Below are positions 53,521-61,451 of a DNA stretch of 64,000 nucleotides, piece after piece. The stretch comes from an uncultured delta proteobacterium. Lineage in GTDB: Bacteria > Myxococcota_A > Polyangia > Polyangiales > Polyangiaceae. The stretch lies in assembly GCA_903906315.1 (NCBI GenBank), contig CAIVJW010000156.1, positions 41,161 to 105,160 of the forward strand, in the 5' to 3' direction. Both the position numbers and the translations under genes were made by a program. Under the pieces are notes generated by a model. It saw nothing but the letters and a program-made list of their open reading frames with translations, had not been told where the DNA came from and did not search any database. The stretch's first letter is position 1. Each line of letters begins with the position of its first letter.

Positions 53521-54599
53521 TGAGCACGCTCGTCCCCTGGGCGCCCGCGCCCGCGCTCTCCGGCGCGCGCTACTCCGCGGCCGAGCTGTCCGCGGAGGGC
53601 GATCGCGTCTTCCTGCTCGAACAGCGGCTGCTGCCCCGGCGCGAGGTCTACTGCACGTACACGACGAGCGACGAGGTCGCCGAGGCGATCCGCGCGATGG
53701 TCGTTCGAGGCGCGCCCGCGATCGGCGTCGCGGCGGCGTACGCGATGGTGCTCGCTTCGCACGCCGCGCGCGGGCTCGACCCCGCGGCCTACGTGGCCGC
53801 GCTCCGCGCCGCCGGCGATCGCGTCGCCGCGTCGCGCCCGACCGCGGTGAACCTCGCGTGGGCGGTGCGACGCTGCCTCCAGCGGGTCGACGCGCACGCC
53901 GCGCAGGACGGCCCCGCGCGCCACGCCGACCTGGCCGACCTCGCTCGGGCGATCCACCGCGAGGACGTCGAGGCGTGCCGGGTCATGGGCCGCATCGGCG
54001 CGCTTCACCTGCCCGACGAAGGCACCGTTCTCACGCACTGCAATGCCGGCGCGCTCGCGACGGGCGGCTACGGCACGGCGCTCGGGGTCATCCGCGCGGG
54101 GGTCGAGGCCGGCAAGCGGCTGCGGGTCCTCGCGGACGAGACGCGCCCTTATCTGCAGGGCGCGCGCCTCACCGCGTGGGAGCTCCACGAGGACGGTATC
54201 CCCGTCGAGGTCATCACCGACTCGATGGCGGCCCATTTCCTCGGCCGCGGCGAGGTGGGGGCGATCGTCGTCGGCGCCGACCGCATCGCTCGCAATGGCG
54301 ACGTCGCGAACAAGATCGGCACATACGGACTCGCGTGCCTCGCGCACGTGCACGGCGTCCCGTTCTACGTCGCCGCGCCGTGGAGCACGGTCGACCTCGC
54401 CACCCCGGACGGCGCCGCGATCCCGATCGAGGAGCGCTCGAGCGAGGAGGTCGCGCGCATCGGCGACGTCGTGCTGCTCCCGGAGGGCGTCCGGGCGCGA
54501 CACCCCGCCTTCGACGTGACGCCCGCCCGGCTCGTGACGGCGATCTTCACCGAGCGCGGCGAGCTCGCCCCCGGCGACCTCGCCCGCGCGGCCGGCTGA
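53520..54599 (+). CDS. mtnA: S-methyl-5-thioribose-1-phosphate isomerase
   Basis: 359 residues. [17 protein letters not shown] (about 60-76), [32 protein letters not shown] (about 175-194, catalytic Cys), [38 protein letters not shown] (catalytic Asp) and FYVAAP match the MtnA/eIF2B-like family. Isomerises methylthioribose-1-phosphate in methionine salvage. No other salvage gene is adjacent. Coupled to the small upstream gene. Confidence 0.96.
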   Translation: MSTLVPWAPAPALSGARYSAAELSAEGDRVFLLEQRLLPRREVYCTYTTSDEVAEAIRAMVVRGAPAIGVAAAYAMVLASHAARGLDPAAYVAALRAAGDRVAASRPTAVNLAWAVRRCLQRVDAHAAQDGPARHADLADLARAIHREDVEACRVMGRIGALHLPDEGTVLTHCNAGALATGGYGTALGVIRAGVEAGKRLRVLADETRPYLQGARLTAWELHEDGIPVEVITDSMAAHFLGRGEVGAIVVGADRIARNGDVANKIGTYGLACLAHVHGVPFYVAAPWSTVDLATPDGAAIPIEERSSEEVARIGDVVLLPEGVRARHPAFDVTPARLVTAIFTERGELAPGDLARAAG

Positions 54600-54635
54600 C
54601 CCGTCCGCTCGCTGGCCCGTCCGCCGGCCCCCTGC

Positions 54636-54641
54636 TACGAG
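54636..54641 (+). promoter_or_regulatory. -10-like TACGAG upstream of lipA
   Basis: Seven bases before the lipA ATG; lacks the final T of the other sites but has the same position. Confidence 0.3.
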
Positions 54642-54648
54642 CCACCCG

Positions 54649-55755
54649 ATGCAGCCCGTCCCCCGCTTCACCCCGAAACCGGAGTGGCTCAAGGTCCGCG
54701 CGCCCGGCGGGGACACGTACCACGCGCTGAAGGAGACGTTTCGCGAGCTCGACCTGCACACGGTCTGCGAGGAGGCGCGCTGCCCGAACGTGGGCGAGTG
54801 CTGGCGCGAGGGGACCGCCACCGTGATGCTGCTCGGCGACACCTGCACGCGCGGTTGTCGCTTCTGCGCCGTGACGACGGGCAACCCGCGCGGCGCCGTC
54901 GACGTGCGCGAGCCCGAGCACGCGGCGCGGGCGATCGCGCGGCTCGGCCTGCAGTACGTCGTGCTCACGATGGTCAACCGCGACGACCTGATCGACGGCG
55001 GCGCCGAGCACGTCGCCCGCACCGTGAGCCGCCTGCGCGAGCTGCGCCCCGATCTCGTGATCGAGGCGCTCGTGGGCGATTTCGTGGGCAATCAGGGCGC
55101 GATCGACGTCGTCGCGGCCGCGGGACCGCACGTCTTCGCCCACAACGTCGAGGTCGTCCGGCGGCTGACGCGCACGGTCCGCGACGTCCGCGCCTCCTAT
55201 GAACAGTCGCTCGCCGTCCTCGGGCACGCGAAGTCACGGGTGGCGCCTGGCGGCGTGCGCCTGACGAAGAGCTCGATCATGGTCGGCATCGGCGAGACCG
55301 ACGACGAGGTGATCGAGACGCTGCGCGACCTCCGCTCGGTCGGCGTGGACGTCGTGACCATCGGACAGTACCTGCGGCCCACGCCCAGGCACCACGACGT
55401 CGATCGCTTCGTCACGCCGGAGACCTTCGCCGCCTACGAGCGCGCCGCCCTCGATCTCGGCTTCCTCCAGGCGGCGAGCGCGCCGCTCGCGCGGTCGAGC
55501 TACCGCGCCGCCGAGGTGTTTCTCCGGAGCTTGCTCGCAGCTCCCGACGGGGAGGGGGCCGAGGGCGTCATCGGGGGCGACGTGGACGGCGCGCTCGCCC
55601 GGCGCCTCGAAACGGCGCGTCGGGCGGCGGCTGCGGTCAGCGCCGCGCTCGGCGCGGAGCCCGCACAATCGCCCGTTTGGTGGGGTCGCGGCGAGGACGC
55701 GCGGGAGGCCTCGACGCCTCTCGTGGCGGCCTCGTCGCTCGTCCGCCGCACGTGA
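54649..55755 (+). CDS. lipA: Lipoyl synthase
   Basis: 368 residues. Auxiliary cluster Cys40, Cys45, Cys51 (C-x4-C-x5-C in VCEEARCPNVGEC), radical-SAM Cys66/70/73 (TCTRGCRFC), and the family's ARSSYRAAEVF near residue 285. Inserts sulfur into octanoyl groups on E2 and GcvH proteins. A ~60-residue Ala-rich C-terminal extension beyond the RSSY helix is longer than usual. It precedes the branched-chain dehydrogenase operon, whose E2 needs lipoate. Confidence 0.96.
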   Translation: MQPVPRFTPKPEWLKVRAPGGDTYHALKETFRELDLHTVCEEARCPNVGECWREGTATVMLLGDTCTRGCRFCAVTTGNPRGAVDVREPEHAARAIARLGLQYVVLTMVNRDDLIDGGAEHVARTVSRLRELRPDLVIEALVGDFVGNQGAIDVVAAAGPHVFAHNVEVVRRLTRTVRDVRASYEQSLAVLGHAKSRVAPGGVRLTKSSIMVGIGETDDEVIETLRDLRSVGVDVVTIGQYLRPTPRHHDVDRFVTPETFAAYERAALDLGFLQAASAPLARSSYRAAEVFLRSLLAAPDGEGAEGVIGGDVDGALARRLETARRAAAAVSAALGAEPAQSPVWWGRGEDAREASTPLVAASSLVRRT

Positions 55756-55757
55756 TC

Positions 55758-55789
55758 AAACCGGGCGCTGCGAGGCGACCGCGGTTTTT
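55758..55789 (+). terminator. Hairpin with T5 after lipA
   Basis: AAACCG (55758-55763) pairs with CGGTTT (55782-55787) and is followed by further T residues. A modest stem, but one of the few with a T tract in the window. Confidence 0.4.
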
Positions 55790-55830
55790 CTCTGGATTGC
55801 CGTCGCCTGTAGGCCGATCATGCCTGGCCA

Positions 55831-56403
55831 ATGACCGCCCCCGACCAGGGTCTGCTCGAACGCGTCGTCCGAGGCATCAGTCGACCGGGCGCCGATGCGC
55901 CGGCCGGTGTCACGACGTCCATCCTCACGCAGGCCGCCCGCTCGTACGGGGCCAAGCCGGTCGCGGACGAGCTGACCGTTCCGACCGGGTTCGACCCGAT
56001 GGCCGCCGCGCTCTTCGAGGCCGTGGTCGAGGCCGCGTTCCTCGTGGCGAACGCGGACGGCGTGTTCGACGAGGGCGAGCGCGCCGTGTTCGAGTCCGTC
56101 GTCACGCACGCGTGCAGCGACCTCGTCCGCGACTCGCAGGTCGAGGCGCTCGTCGCGGATCTCGCCGAGCTGCTCGCCGAGGACGGCGTCGAAAAGCGCG
56201 CCCGCATGGTCGCGCGCACCATCACCCGGCGCGACAACCAGCTCGAGGTGTTGCGCATCGCGGCGCTGATGGCGCACGTCTCGGGCGGCGTCGACGCGAC
56301 GGAGCGGGCGGTGCTCGATCTGATCGCGAAGGGCTTCGCCCTCGAGGCGGAGACGGTCGACCACGCGCTCGACCAGGCGCGCGACGCGCTCGCGTCGGCC
56401 TGA
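55831..56403 (+). CDS. TerB-like protein
   Basis: 190 residues. After ~50 variable residues there is a TerB-fold helical domain with two acidic repeats: AFLVANADGVFDEGERAVFE (about 70-89) and LMAHVSGGVDATERAVLDLI (about 147-166). TerB-like domains bind metal or act as membrane/stress adaptors; the function here is unknown. A four-codon reading frame (55820-55834) ends on its start codon as ATGA. Sits between lipA and the dehydrogenase operon. Confidence 0.82.
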   Translation: MTAPDQGLLERVVRGISRPGADAPAGVTTSILTQAARSYGAKPVADELTVPTGFDPMAAALFEAVVEAAFLVANADGVFDEGERAVFESVVTHACSDLVRDSQVEALVADLAELLAEDGVEKRARMVARTITRRDNQLEVLRIAALMAHVSGGVDATERAVLDLIAKGFALEAETVDHALDQARDALASA

Positions 56404-56523
56404 GGGCCGACCGCACCCGCGACGATCCCGGTCGTTCCGCCCCTCGACACGTCGCGTCGCACGCACGAGCCGCGCGGTAGCCCTGGCGAGCCGTGCGCGG
56501 TTTGACTACTGTGCGCGCGCCCA

Positions 56524-57732
56524 ATGAGCACCGCGACCCTCGCCGCCGCCCGTCCGGGGACGACCCCAATCGAAGCCGTCGCGCCGGATCCGGCGCCGCC
56601 CACGCACGCGCCGGCGGCCGCCCGCCACCCGGACGAGATCTACGCGCCCGACGTGGTCCGCGTGCTCCGCGAGGACGGCACGCTCGACCCCGCGACCGAT
56701 CCCGGCCTCTCGCTCGACGAGGTGCTCGCGCTCTACCGCGGGATGGTGCGGGTGCGCATGCTCGACAAGCGCCTCGAGACCCTCCAGCGCCAGGGCCGGA
56801 TCGGCTTCCACATCGGCTCGCTCGGCGAGGAGGCCACCATCCTCGGCAGCGCCGCCGCGCTCCGGTCCAGCGACTGGATCTTCCCGTGCTACCGCGAGTT
56901 CGGCGCGGCGCTCTGGCGCGGGATGTCGCTCCAGCGCTACCTCGACAACATGTTCGGCAACGCGAACGACCTCGCCAAGGGGCGGCAGATGCCGGACCAC
57001 TACGGCTCGCGCGCCGCCAAGTTCGGATCGGTCAGCTCGCCCATCGGCACGCAGATCACGCAGGCCGTCGGCTTCGCGTGGGCCGCCAAGCTGAGGAAGG
57101 ACGACGTCGTCGCGCTCAGCTACTTCGGCGAGGGTGCCACGAGCTCCAACGAGTTCCACAACGGCCTGAACTTCGCAGGCGTCTTCAAGATCCCCGTGGT
57201 CCTCCTCTGCCGCAACAACGGCTGGGCGATCAGCGTCCCGAGCGAGCGCCAGACGGCGAGCCCGGGCTTTGCAGCGAAGGGCGTCGCTTACGGCGTCCCC
57301 GGCGTTCGCTGCGACGGCAACGACCTCTTCGCCGTCGTCAAGGCCACGCGCGACGCCGTCGAGCGCGCGGCGCGCGGCGAGGGCGCAACCCTGGTCGAGT
57401 GCATGACGTACCGCCTGTCCGGCCACTCCACGAGCGACGACCCGAAGGCGTACCGCCCCGACGCCGGTCTCGAGCCCTGGCGCCGCAAGGACCCGCTCGC
57501 TCGCCTGCGCCACCACCTCGACGTGCGCCGCGTGTGGTCCGACGCCGAGCAGAAGGCGCTCGAGGCCGAGGTCGAGGCCGAGCTCCGCGGCGTGGTCGCG
57601 GAGGCCGAGAAGACGCCCCCGCCGAGCCTCGACTCGATGTTCGACGACGTCTTCGCCGAGCTGCCGTGGCACCTCGCCGAGCAGCGCGCGGAGCTGCGCA
57701 AGGGCCCGCGCGCCAAGGCCCACGGTCACTGA
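56524..57732 (+). CDS. bkdA1: Branched-chain 2-oxoacid dehydrogenase E1 component, alpha subunit
   Basis: 402 residues. RQGRIGFHIGSLGEEATILG, FPCYREFGAALWRGMSLQRY and GNANDLAKGRQMPDHYGSR are typical of branched-chain rather than pyruvate E1-alpha, as is ECMTYRLSGHSTSDDPKAYR near the phosphorylation loop. The thiamine-diphosphate motif reads GEGATSSNEFHNGLNFAGVF ... NNGWAIS. Decarboxylates branched 2-oxoacids from Leu/Val/Ile. Upstream TTTGACTACTGT may be its promoter. An N-terminal ~35-residue Ala/Pro-rich extension is not conserved. First gene of the E1alpha-E1beta-E2 operon. Confidence 0.92.
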   Translation: MSTATLAAARPGTTPIEAVAPDPAPPTHAPAAARHPDEIYAPDVVRVLREDGTLDPATDPGLSLDEVLALYRGMVRVRMLDKRLETLQRQGRIGFHIGSLGEEATILGSAAALRSSDWIFPCYREFGAALWRGMSLQRYLDNMFGNANDLAKGRQMPDHYGSRAAKFGSVSSPIGTQITQAVGFAWAAKLRKDDVVALSYFGEGATSSNEFHNGLNFAGVFKIPVVLLCRNNGWAISVPSERQTASPGFAAKGVAYGVPGVRCDGNDLFAVVKATRDAVERAARGEGATLVECMTYRLSGHSTSDDPKAYRPDAGLEPWRRKDPLARLRHHLDVRRVWSDAEQKALEAEVEAELRGVVAEAEKTPPPSLDSMFDDVFAELPWHLAEQRAELRKGPRAKAHGH

Positions 57733-57833
57733 TCCCCCGATCCCGGGCCGGCGCGCCACGCGCCGCCGCGTCCGCGGCCACCTCGACGACGCCCGCCGCG
57801 CTAGGCGGGCGACAGCACGACGGAGCAGATCGA

Positions 57834-58808
57834 ATGCCGCAGATGAACATGGTCCAGGCGATCAACGACGCGCTCCGGTTCGAGATGCGCCGTGACGATC
57901 GCGTCATCGTCCTCGGCGAGGACGTCGGCAAGGTCGGAGGCGTGTTCCGCGTCACGCAGGGCCTCTTCGACGAGTTCGGCGACGATCGGGTGATCGACAC
58001 CCCGCTCTCCGAGGGCGGCATCATCGGCACCGCGATCGGCATGGCCCTCTACGGCCTCGTCCCGGTGCCCGAGATCCAGTTCGCCGACTTCATCTTCCCG
58101 GCCTACGACCAGATCGTCAGCGAGCTGGCGAAGTACCGCTACCGCTCCGGCGGCGAGTACCCCTGCAAGCTCGTCATCCGCACGCCCGTCGGCGGTGGCA
58201 TCCGCGGCGGCCACTACCACTCGCAGTCGCCCGAGGCGCAGTTCATCCACGTGGCCGGCCTGAAGGTCGTCTGCCCGTCGAACCCGGCCGACGCGAAGGG
58301 CCTGCTCCTCGCCTCGATCCGCGACCCCGACCCGGTCCTCTTCTTCGAGCCGAAGCGCATCTACCGCGCCGCGAAGGGCGAGGTCCCCGAGGGCGACCAC
58401 GTCGTCCCGCTGTCGAAGGCCGCCATCGTCCGCCCGGGCGAGCACGTCACGATCGTCACCTACGGCGCGATGCTCTACGAGGCCCTCGACGCCTCGAATC
58501 ACGCCGCGTCCCAGGGCATCGACTGCGAGGTCATCGACCTGCGCACGCTCTGGCCGCTCGACATCGACACGGTCATCGCCTCCGTGAAGAAGACCGGCCG
58601 CGTCGTCGTCGTGCACGAGGCGCCCAAGAGCTGCGGCCTCGGTGGCGAGATCGTCGCGCTGATCAACGAGAAGGCGTTCCTCCACCTCGAGGCGCCGCCC
58701 GCGCGCGTGACGGGCTGGGACACGCCGTTCCCGTACACCCTCGAAAACGAGTACCTCCCGCTCTCCCACCGCATCCTCCCGGCGATCGTCGAGACGGCGA
58801 GGTACTGA
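57834..58808 (+). CDS. bkdA2: Branched-chain 2-oxoacid dehydrogenase E1 component, beta subunit
   Basis: 324 residues from ATG 57834, GGAG about eight bases upstream. LGEDVGKVGGVFRVTQGL, EIQFADFIFPAYDQIVSELA, KYRYRSGG, YHSQSPEAQFIHVAGLKVV and FFEPKRIYRAAKGEVP match BCKDH E1-beta closely. Forms the alpha2beta2 decarboxylase with the preceding gene. In Myxococcus xanthus the equivalent pair (esg locus) supplies isovaleryl-CoA for iso-fatty acids and a developmental signal; the same role is plausible here. Confidence 0.93.
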   Translation: MPQMNMVQAINDALRFEMRRDDRVIVLGEDVGKVGGVFRVTQGLFDEFGDDRVIDTPLSEGGIIGTAIGMALYGLVPVPEIQFADFIFPAYDQIVSELAKYRYRSGGEYPCKLVIRTPVGGGIRGGHYHSQSPEAQFIHVAGLKVVCPSNPADAKGLLLASIRDPDPVLFFEPKRIYRAAKGEVPEGDHVVPLSKAAIVRPGEHVTIVTYGAMLYEALDASNHAASQGIDCEVIDLRTLWPLDIDTVIASVKKTGRVVVVHEAPKSCGLGGEIVALINEKAFLHLEAPPARVTGWDTPFPYTLENEYLPLSHRILPAIVETARY

Positions 58809-58810
58809 GC

Positions 58811-60184
58811 ATGAGCACGTTCGAGTTCAAGCTCCCCGACCTCGGCGAGGGCGTCACCGAGGGCGAGATCGTCCGCTGGCTCGTCGCTCCGGGCGAGGCG
58901 GTCCGCGAGGACCAGCCGATGGTCGAGGTGATGACCGACAAGGCGACGGTGACGATCACCGCGCCGAAGACGGGCACGATCCTCGAGACGCGCGGAGCGG
59001 CCGGCACGATCGCGCCGGTCCACTCGGTGCTCGTGGTGTTCGATCTCGGCGCAGGCGCGCGCTCCGCGGTCGCCGCACCGGCACCCAAGGTCGGCGGTGA
59101 CGGCCCCGCGGCCACCGCCGTCGGCGACATCAAGGAGGACCTCCCCGGCATGAACCTCATGCAGCGCGTGGCCGCCCCCGTGACCGTGACCGCACCCGCC
59201 GCCGCGCCCGCCGCCGTGCCCGTGTCGAGCTACTACGACGACAAGCCGCTCGCGACGCCAGCCACCCGCAAGCTCGCGCGCGACCTCGGCGTCGATCTCC
59301 GCCGCGTCCCGCCCACGGGCCCGAGCGGTCGCGTGACCAAGGACGACGTCCGTGGCGCCGGCGTCCCGGTCCCGGTCGCCCCCCCGAGCGCGTCCGGCCC
59401 CGCCGCCACGCAGGCCGCCGCGCGCTCGGTCGACGCTCCCACCCCCGTGCGCATCGCGCCCCCTCCGTCCGCCGACGCGGCGCTCGAGGAGCGCATTCCC
59501 CTGCGCGGCGTCCGGAAGCGCATCTTCGAGGGCATGGCCCGATCGAAGCACACAGCAGCCCATTTCACGTTCGTCGAGGAGTGCGACGTGGGCGCCCTCA
59601 AGGCCCTGCGCGAGCGCCTGCGCCCCGCCGCCGAGAAGGCCGGCGTGAAGCTCACCTACCTGCCGTTCTTCGTGAAGGCGGTCGTCGCCGCGCTCAAGAA
59701 GCACCCGTCCCTCAACGCCGCCTTCGACGAAGCCACACAGGAGATCGTCGTGCGCCGCTTCTACGACGTCGGCATCGCCAGCGCGACCGAGGCCGGTCTC
59801 GTCGTGCCGGTCGTGCGCGCCGCCGATCGCAAGAGTCTCCTCGACATCGCCCGCGAGATCGCGCGCCTCGCCGAGGACGCGAAGTCCGGCAAGATGAAGC
59901 CGCAGGACCTCGGTGGCTCCACCTTCACGATCACCTCGCTCGGCGCGCAGGGCGGCCTGTTCGCGACGCCGATCCTCAACTTCCCCGAAGTCGGCATCCT
60001 CGGCATTCATCAGATGAAGCAGAAGCCGGTCGTTCGCGACGGTCAGATCGTCGTCGGCGACGTGATGCTGCTCTCGCTCTCGTTCGACCACCGCCTCATC
60101 GACGGGCACATCGGTGCGGCCTTCGCCTACGAGATCATCGGGTACCTCGAAGATCCCGATCGTCTGTTCCTCGAGATGGCCTGA
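58811..60184 (+). CDS. bkdB: Branched-chain 2-oxoacid dehydrogenase E2, dihydrolipoyl acyltransferase
   Basis: 457 residues, starting two bases after E1-beta's stop. One lipoyl domain (KLPDLGEGVTEGEIVRWLV; lipoyl Lys about 44 in EVMTDKATVTI), an Ala/Pro linker, a peripheral-subunit-binding domain (ATPATRKLARDLGVDLRRVP, about 146-180), a second linker and the catalytic domain with the terminal SFDHRLIDGHIGAAF (catalytic His and Asp). Transfers the acyl group to CoA. The E3 dihydrolipoyl dehydrogenase gene is not in the window. Confidence 0.94.
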   Translation: MSTFEFKLPDLGEGVTEGEIVRWLVAPGEAVREDQPMVEVMTDKATVTITAPKTGTILETRGAAGTIAPVHSVLVVFDLGAGARSAVAAPAPKVGGDGPAATAVGDIKEDLPGMNLMQRVAAPVTVTAPAAAPAAVPVSSYYDDKPLATPATRKLARDLGVDLRRVPPTGPSGRVTKDDVRGAGVPVPVAPPSASGPAATQAAARSVDAPTPVRIAPPPSADAALEERIPLRGVRKRIFEGMARSKHTAAHFTFVEECDVGALKALRERLRPAAEKAGVKLTYLPFFVKAVVAALKKHPSLNAAFDEATQEIVVRRFYDVGIASATEAGLVVPVVRAADRKSLLDIAREIARLAEDAKSGKMKPQDLGGSTFTITSLGAQGGLFATPILNFPEVGILGIHQMKQKPVVRDGQIVVGDVMLLSLSFDHRLIDGHIGAAFAYEIIGYLEDPDRLFLEMA

Positions 60185-60337
60185 TCCCACCCCCAGTCGG
60201 TCGGGAGAACACCGCGAGCGTTTCTCCCGCCTCTCTCGGCAACGTGGCGCGTCGCGCGCGCCGAGGACGCGAGATCCTCCTCCGACCGCGAGACCGCATT
60301 TGACGGCCCGCGCTCGAACGGGGAGGATTCGCCCCGG

Positions 60338-61438
60338 ATGCGTACGCTCGGACGGACTGCGGCCTTGGTGGCGTTGCTCGCGTCGTCATCGGCGACGGCG
60401 CACGCTGACGTAACCCCGGGCGAAAGGGACGCTGGCGACACCTCTTCCAAGGGCGCCTCGGCCGATCCCGCCCACCTGCGCGCGGCGGCCGAGGCGTTCG
60501 ACACGGGCGGCGCCGCCTTCAAGCGCAAGGACTTCGAGGCCGCCGCGTCGAGCTTCGAGGCGGCCTACGTCGCGGTCCCCGGCGCGAAGGCCCTTCGCCT
60601 GGCGATCCGCTCCCATTCGGAGGCCGGCCACGGTGCTCGCGCCGCCACCCTCGCCGCACTCGCGCAGGCTCGCTACCCGGGCGACGACGTCACCCAGAAG
60701 CTCGCCGCCGAGACCATCGAGCAACTCGAGCCGCTGCTCCAGCGCGTACAGGTCAACTGTTCACCGAGCTGCACGGTCACCTTCGGGGCGCCCGAGCCGG
60801 TGCTCGGCGAGCCCTCCGCGCGCTGGACGGTGTACGTCGACCCTGGCAAGCCCGCCCTCCGCGCGACGTTCGTCGACGGCCGAGGCGAGGCCACCAAAGA
60901 GGTCAACGCCGTCGCGGGTCGAACGACGAGCGTGACCCTCGAGGCCAAGGCAAAGCGCGTCCCTGCCGTCGTCGAGCCGGCGCCCGTGCCGGTCCCTGTT
61001 CCGACGCCCGCGCCCGTCGCGTCCCCACCGCCCGCCCCCCCTCTCACGGCTTCCGATCCGCCCCCCGCGCCGCCGCGGTCTCGTGGCATCCCCCGTGGCG
61101 TCTTCATCGGCGGGGTCGTCGTCACCGCAGTTCTCGGCGGCGTCACGATCTGGAGCGGCGTCGACACCGTGAGTCACCCCGGGGCCGACGCGGTGCGCGT
61201 CGCGTGCGCGGGTAAAGGCGAGACCTGCCCCGAATACGAGGCCGGTCGCGCCCACCAGCTGCGGACGAACGTGCTGCTCGGCGCGACCGTCGGCGTCGCG
61301 GTCGTTACGGGCGTCCTCGGCATCTTCACGAAATGGAAGGGCAACGCGGCCGCCGCTCCGGCGAGCGCGTTCCAGATCCTGCCCACCGCGGCGGCCCTCG
61401 ATCGGGGCGCCGCCCTCGGCGCCGTCGGCCGGTTCTAG
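60338..61438 (+). CDS. Secreted TPR/PEGA-like envelope protein with two TM segments
   Basis: 366 residues. Signal peptide to AHA; TPR-like helices (AAEAFDTGGAAFKRKDFEAA, ALRLAIRSHSEAGHGARAAT); a ~75-residue beta domain (VQVNCSPSCTVTFGAPEPVL ... GRTTSVTLEAKAK) reminiscent of PEGA domains; a Pro-rich linker; then two hydrophobic segments (GVFIGGVVVTAVLGGVTIWS; VLLGATVGVAVVTGVLGIF) and a tail ending GAVGRF. GGAGG lies upstream of the ATG. The pattern is common beside Ser/Thr kinases in myxobacteria, and a kinase gene follows 13 bases later. Confidence 0.78.
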   Translation: MRTLGRTAALVALLASSSATAHADVTPGERDAGDTSSKGASADPAHLRAAAEAFDTGGAAFKRKDFEAAASSFEAAYVAVPGAKALRLAIRSHSEAGHGARAATLAALAQARYPGDDVTQKLAAETIEQLEPLLQRVQVNCSPSCTVTFGAPEPVLGEPSARWTVYVDPGKPALRATFVDGRGEATKEVNAVAGRTTSVTLEAKAKRVPAVVEPAPVPVPVPTPAPVASPPPAPPLTASDPPPAPPRSRGIPRGVFIGGVVVTAVLGGVTIWSGVDTVSHPGADAVRVACAGKGETCPEYEAGRAHQLRTNVLLGATVGVAVVTGVLGIFTKWKGNAAAAPASAFQILPTAAALDRGAALGAVGRF

Positions 61439-61451
61439 GTGCAGTAGACTC

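Noticed and set aside
56524..60184. Pyruvate dehydrogenase complex
   Set aside because: E1-alpha and E1-beta motifs (HSTSDDPKAYR, KYRYRSGG, YHSQSPEA) are those of branched-chain enzymes; PDH-type E1-alpha would have HSMSDP-like sequence.
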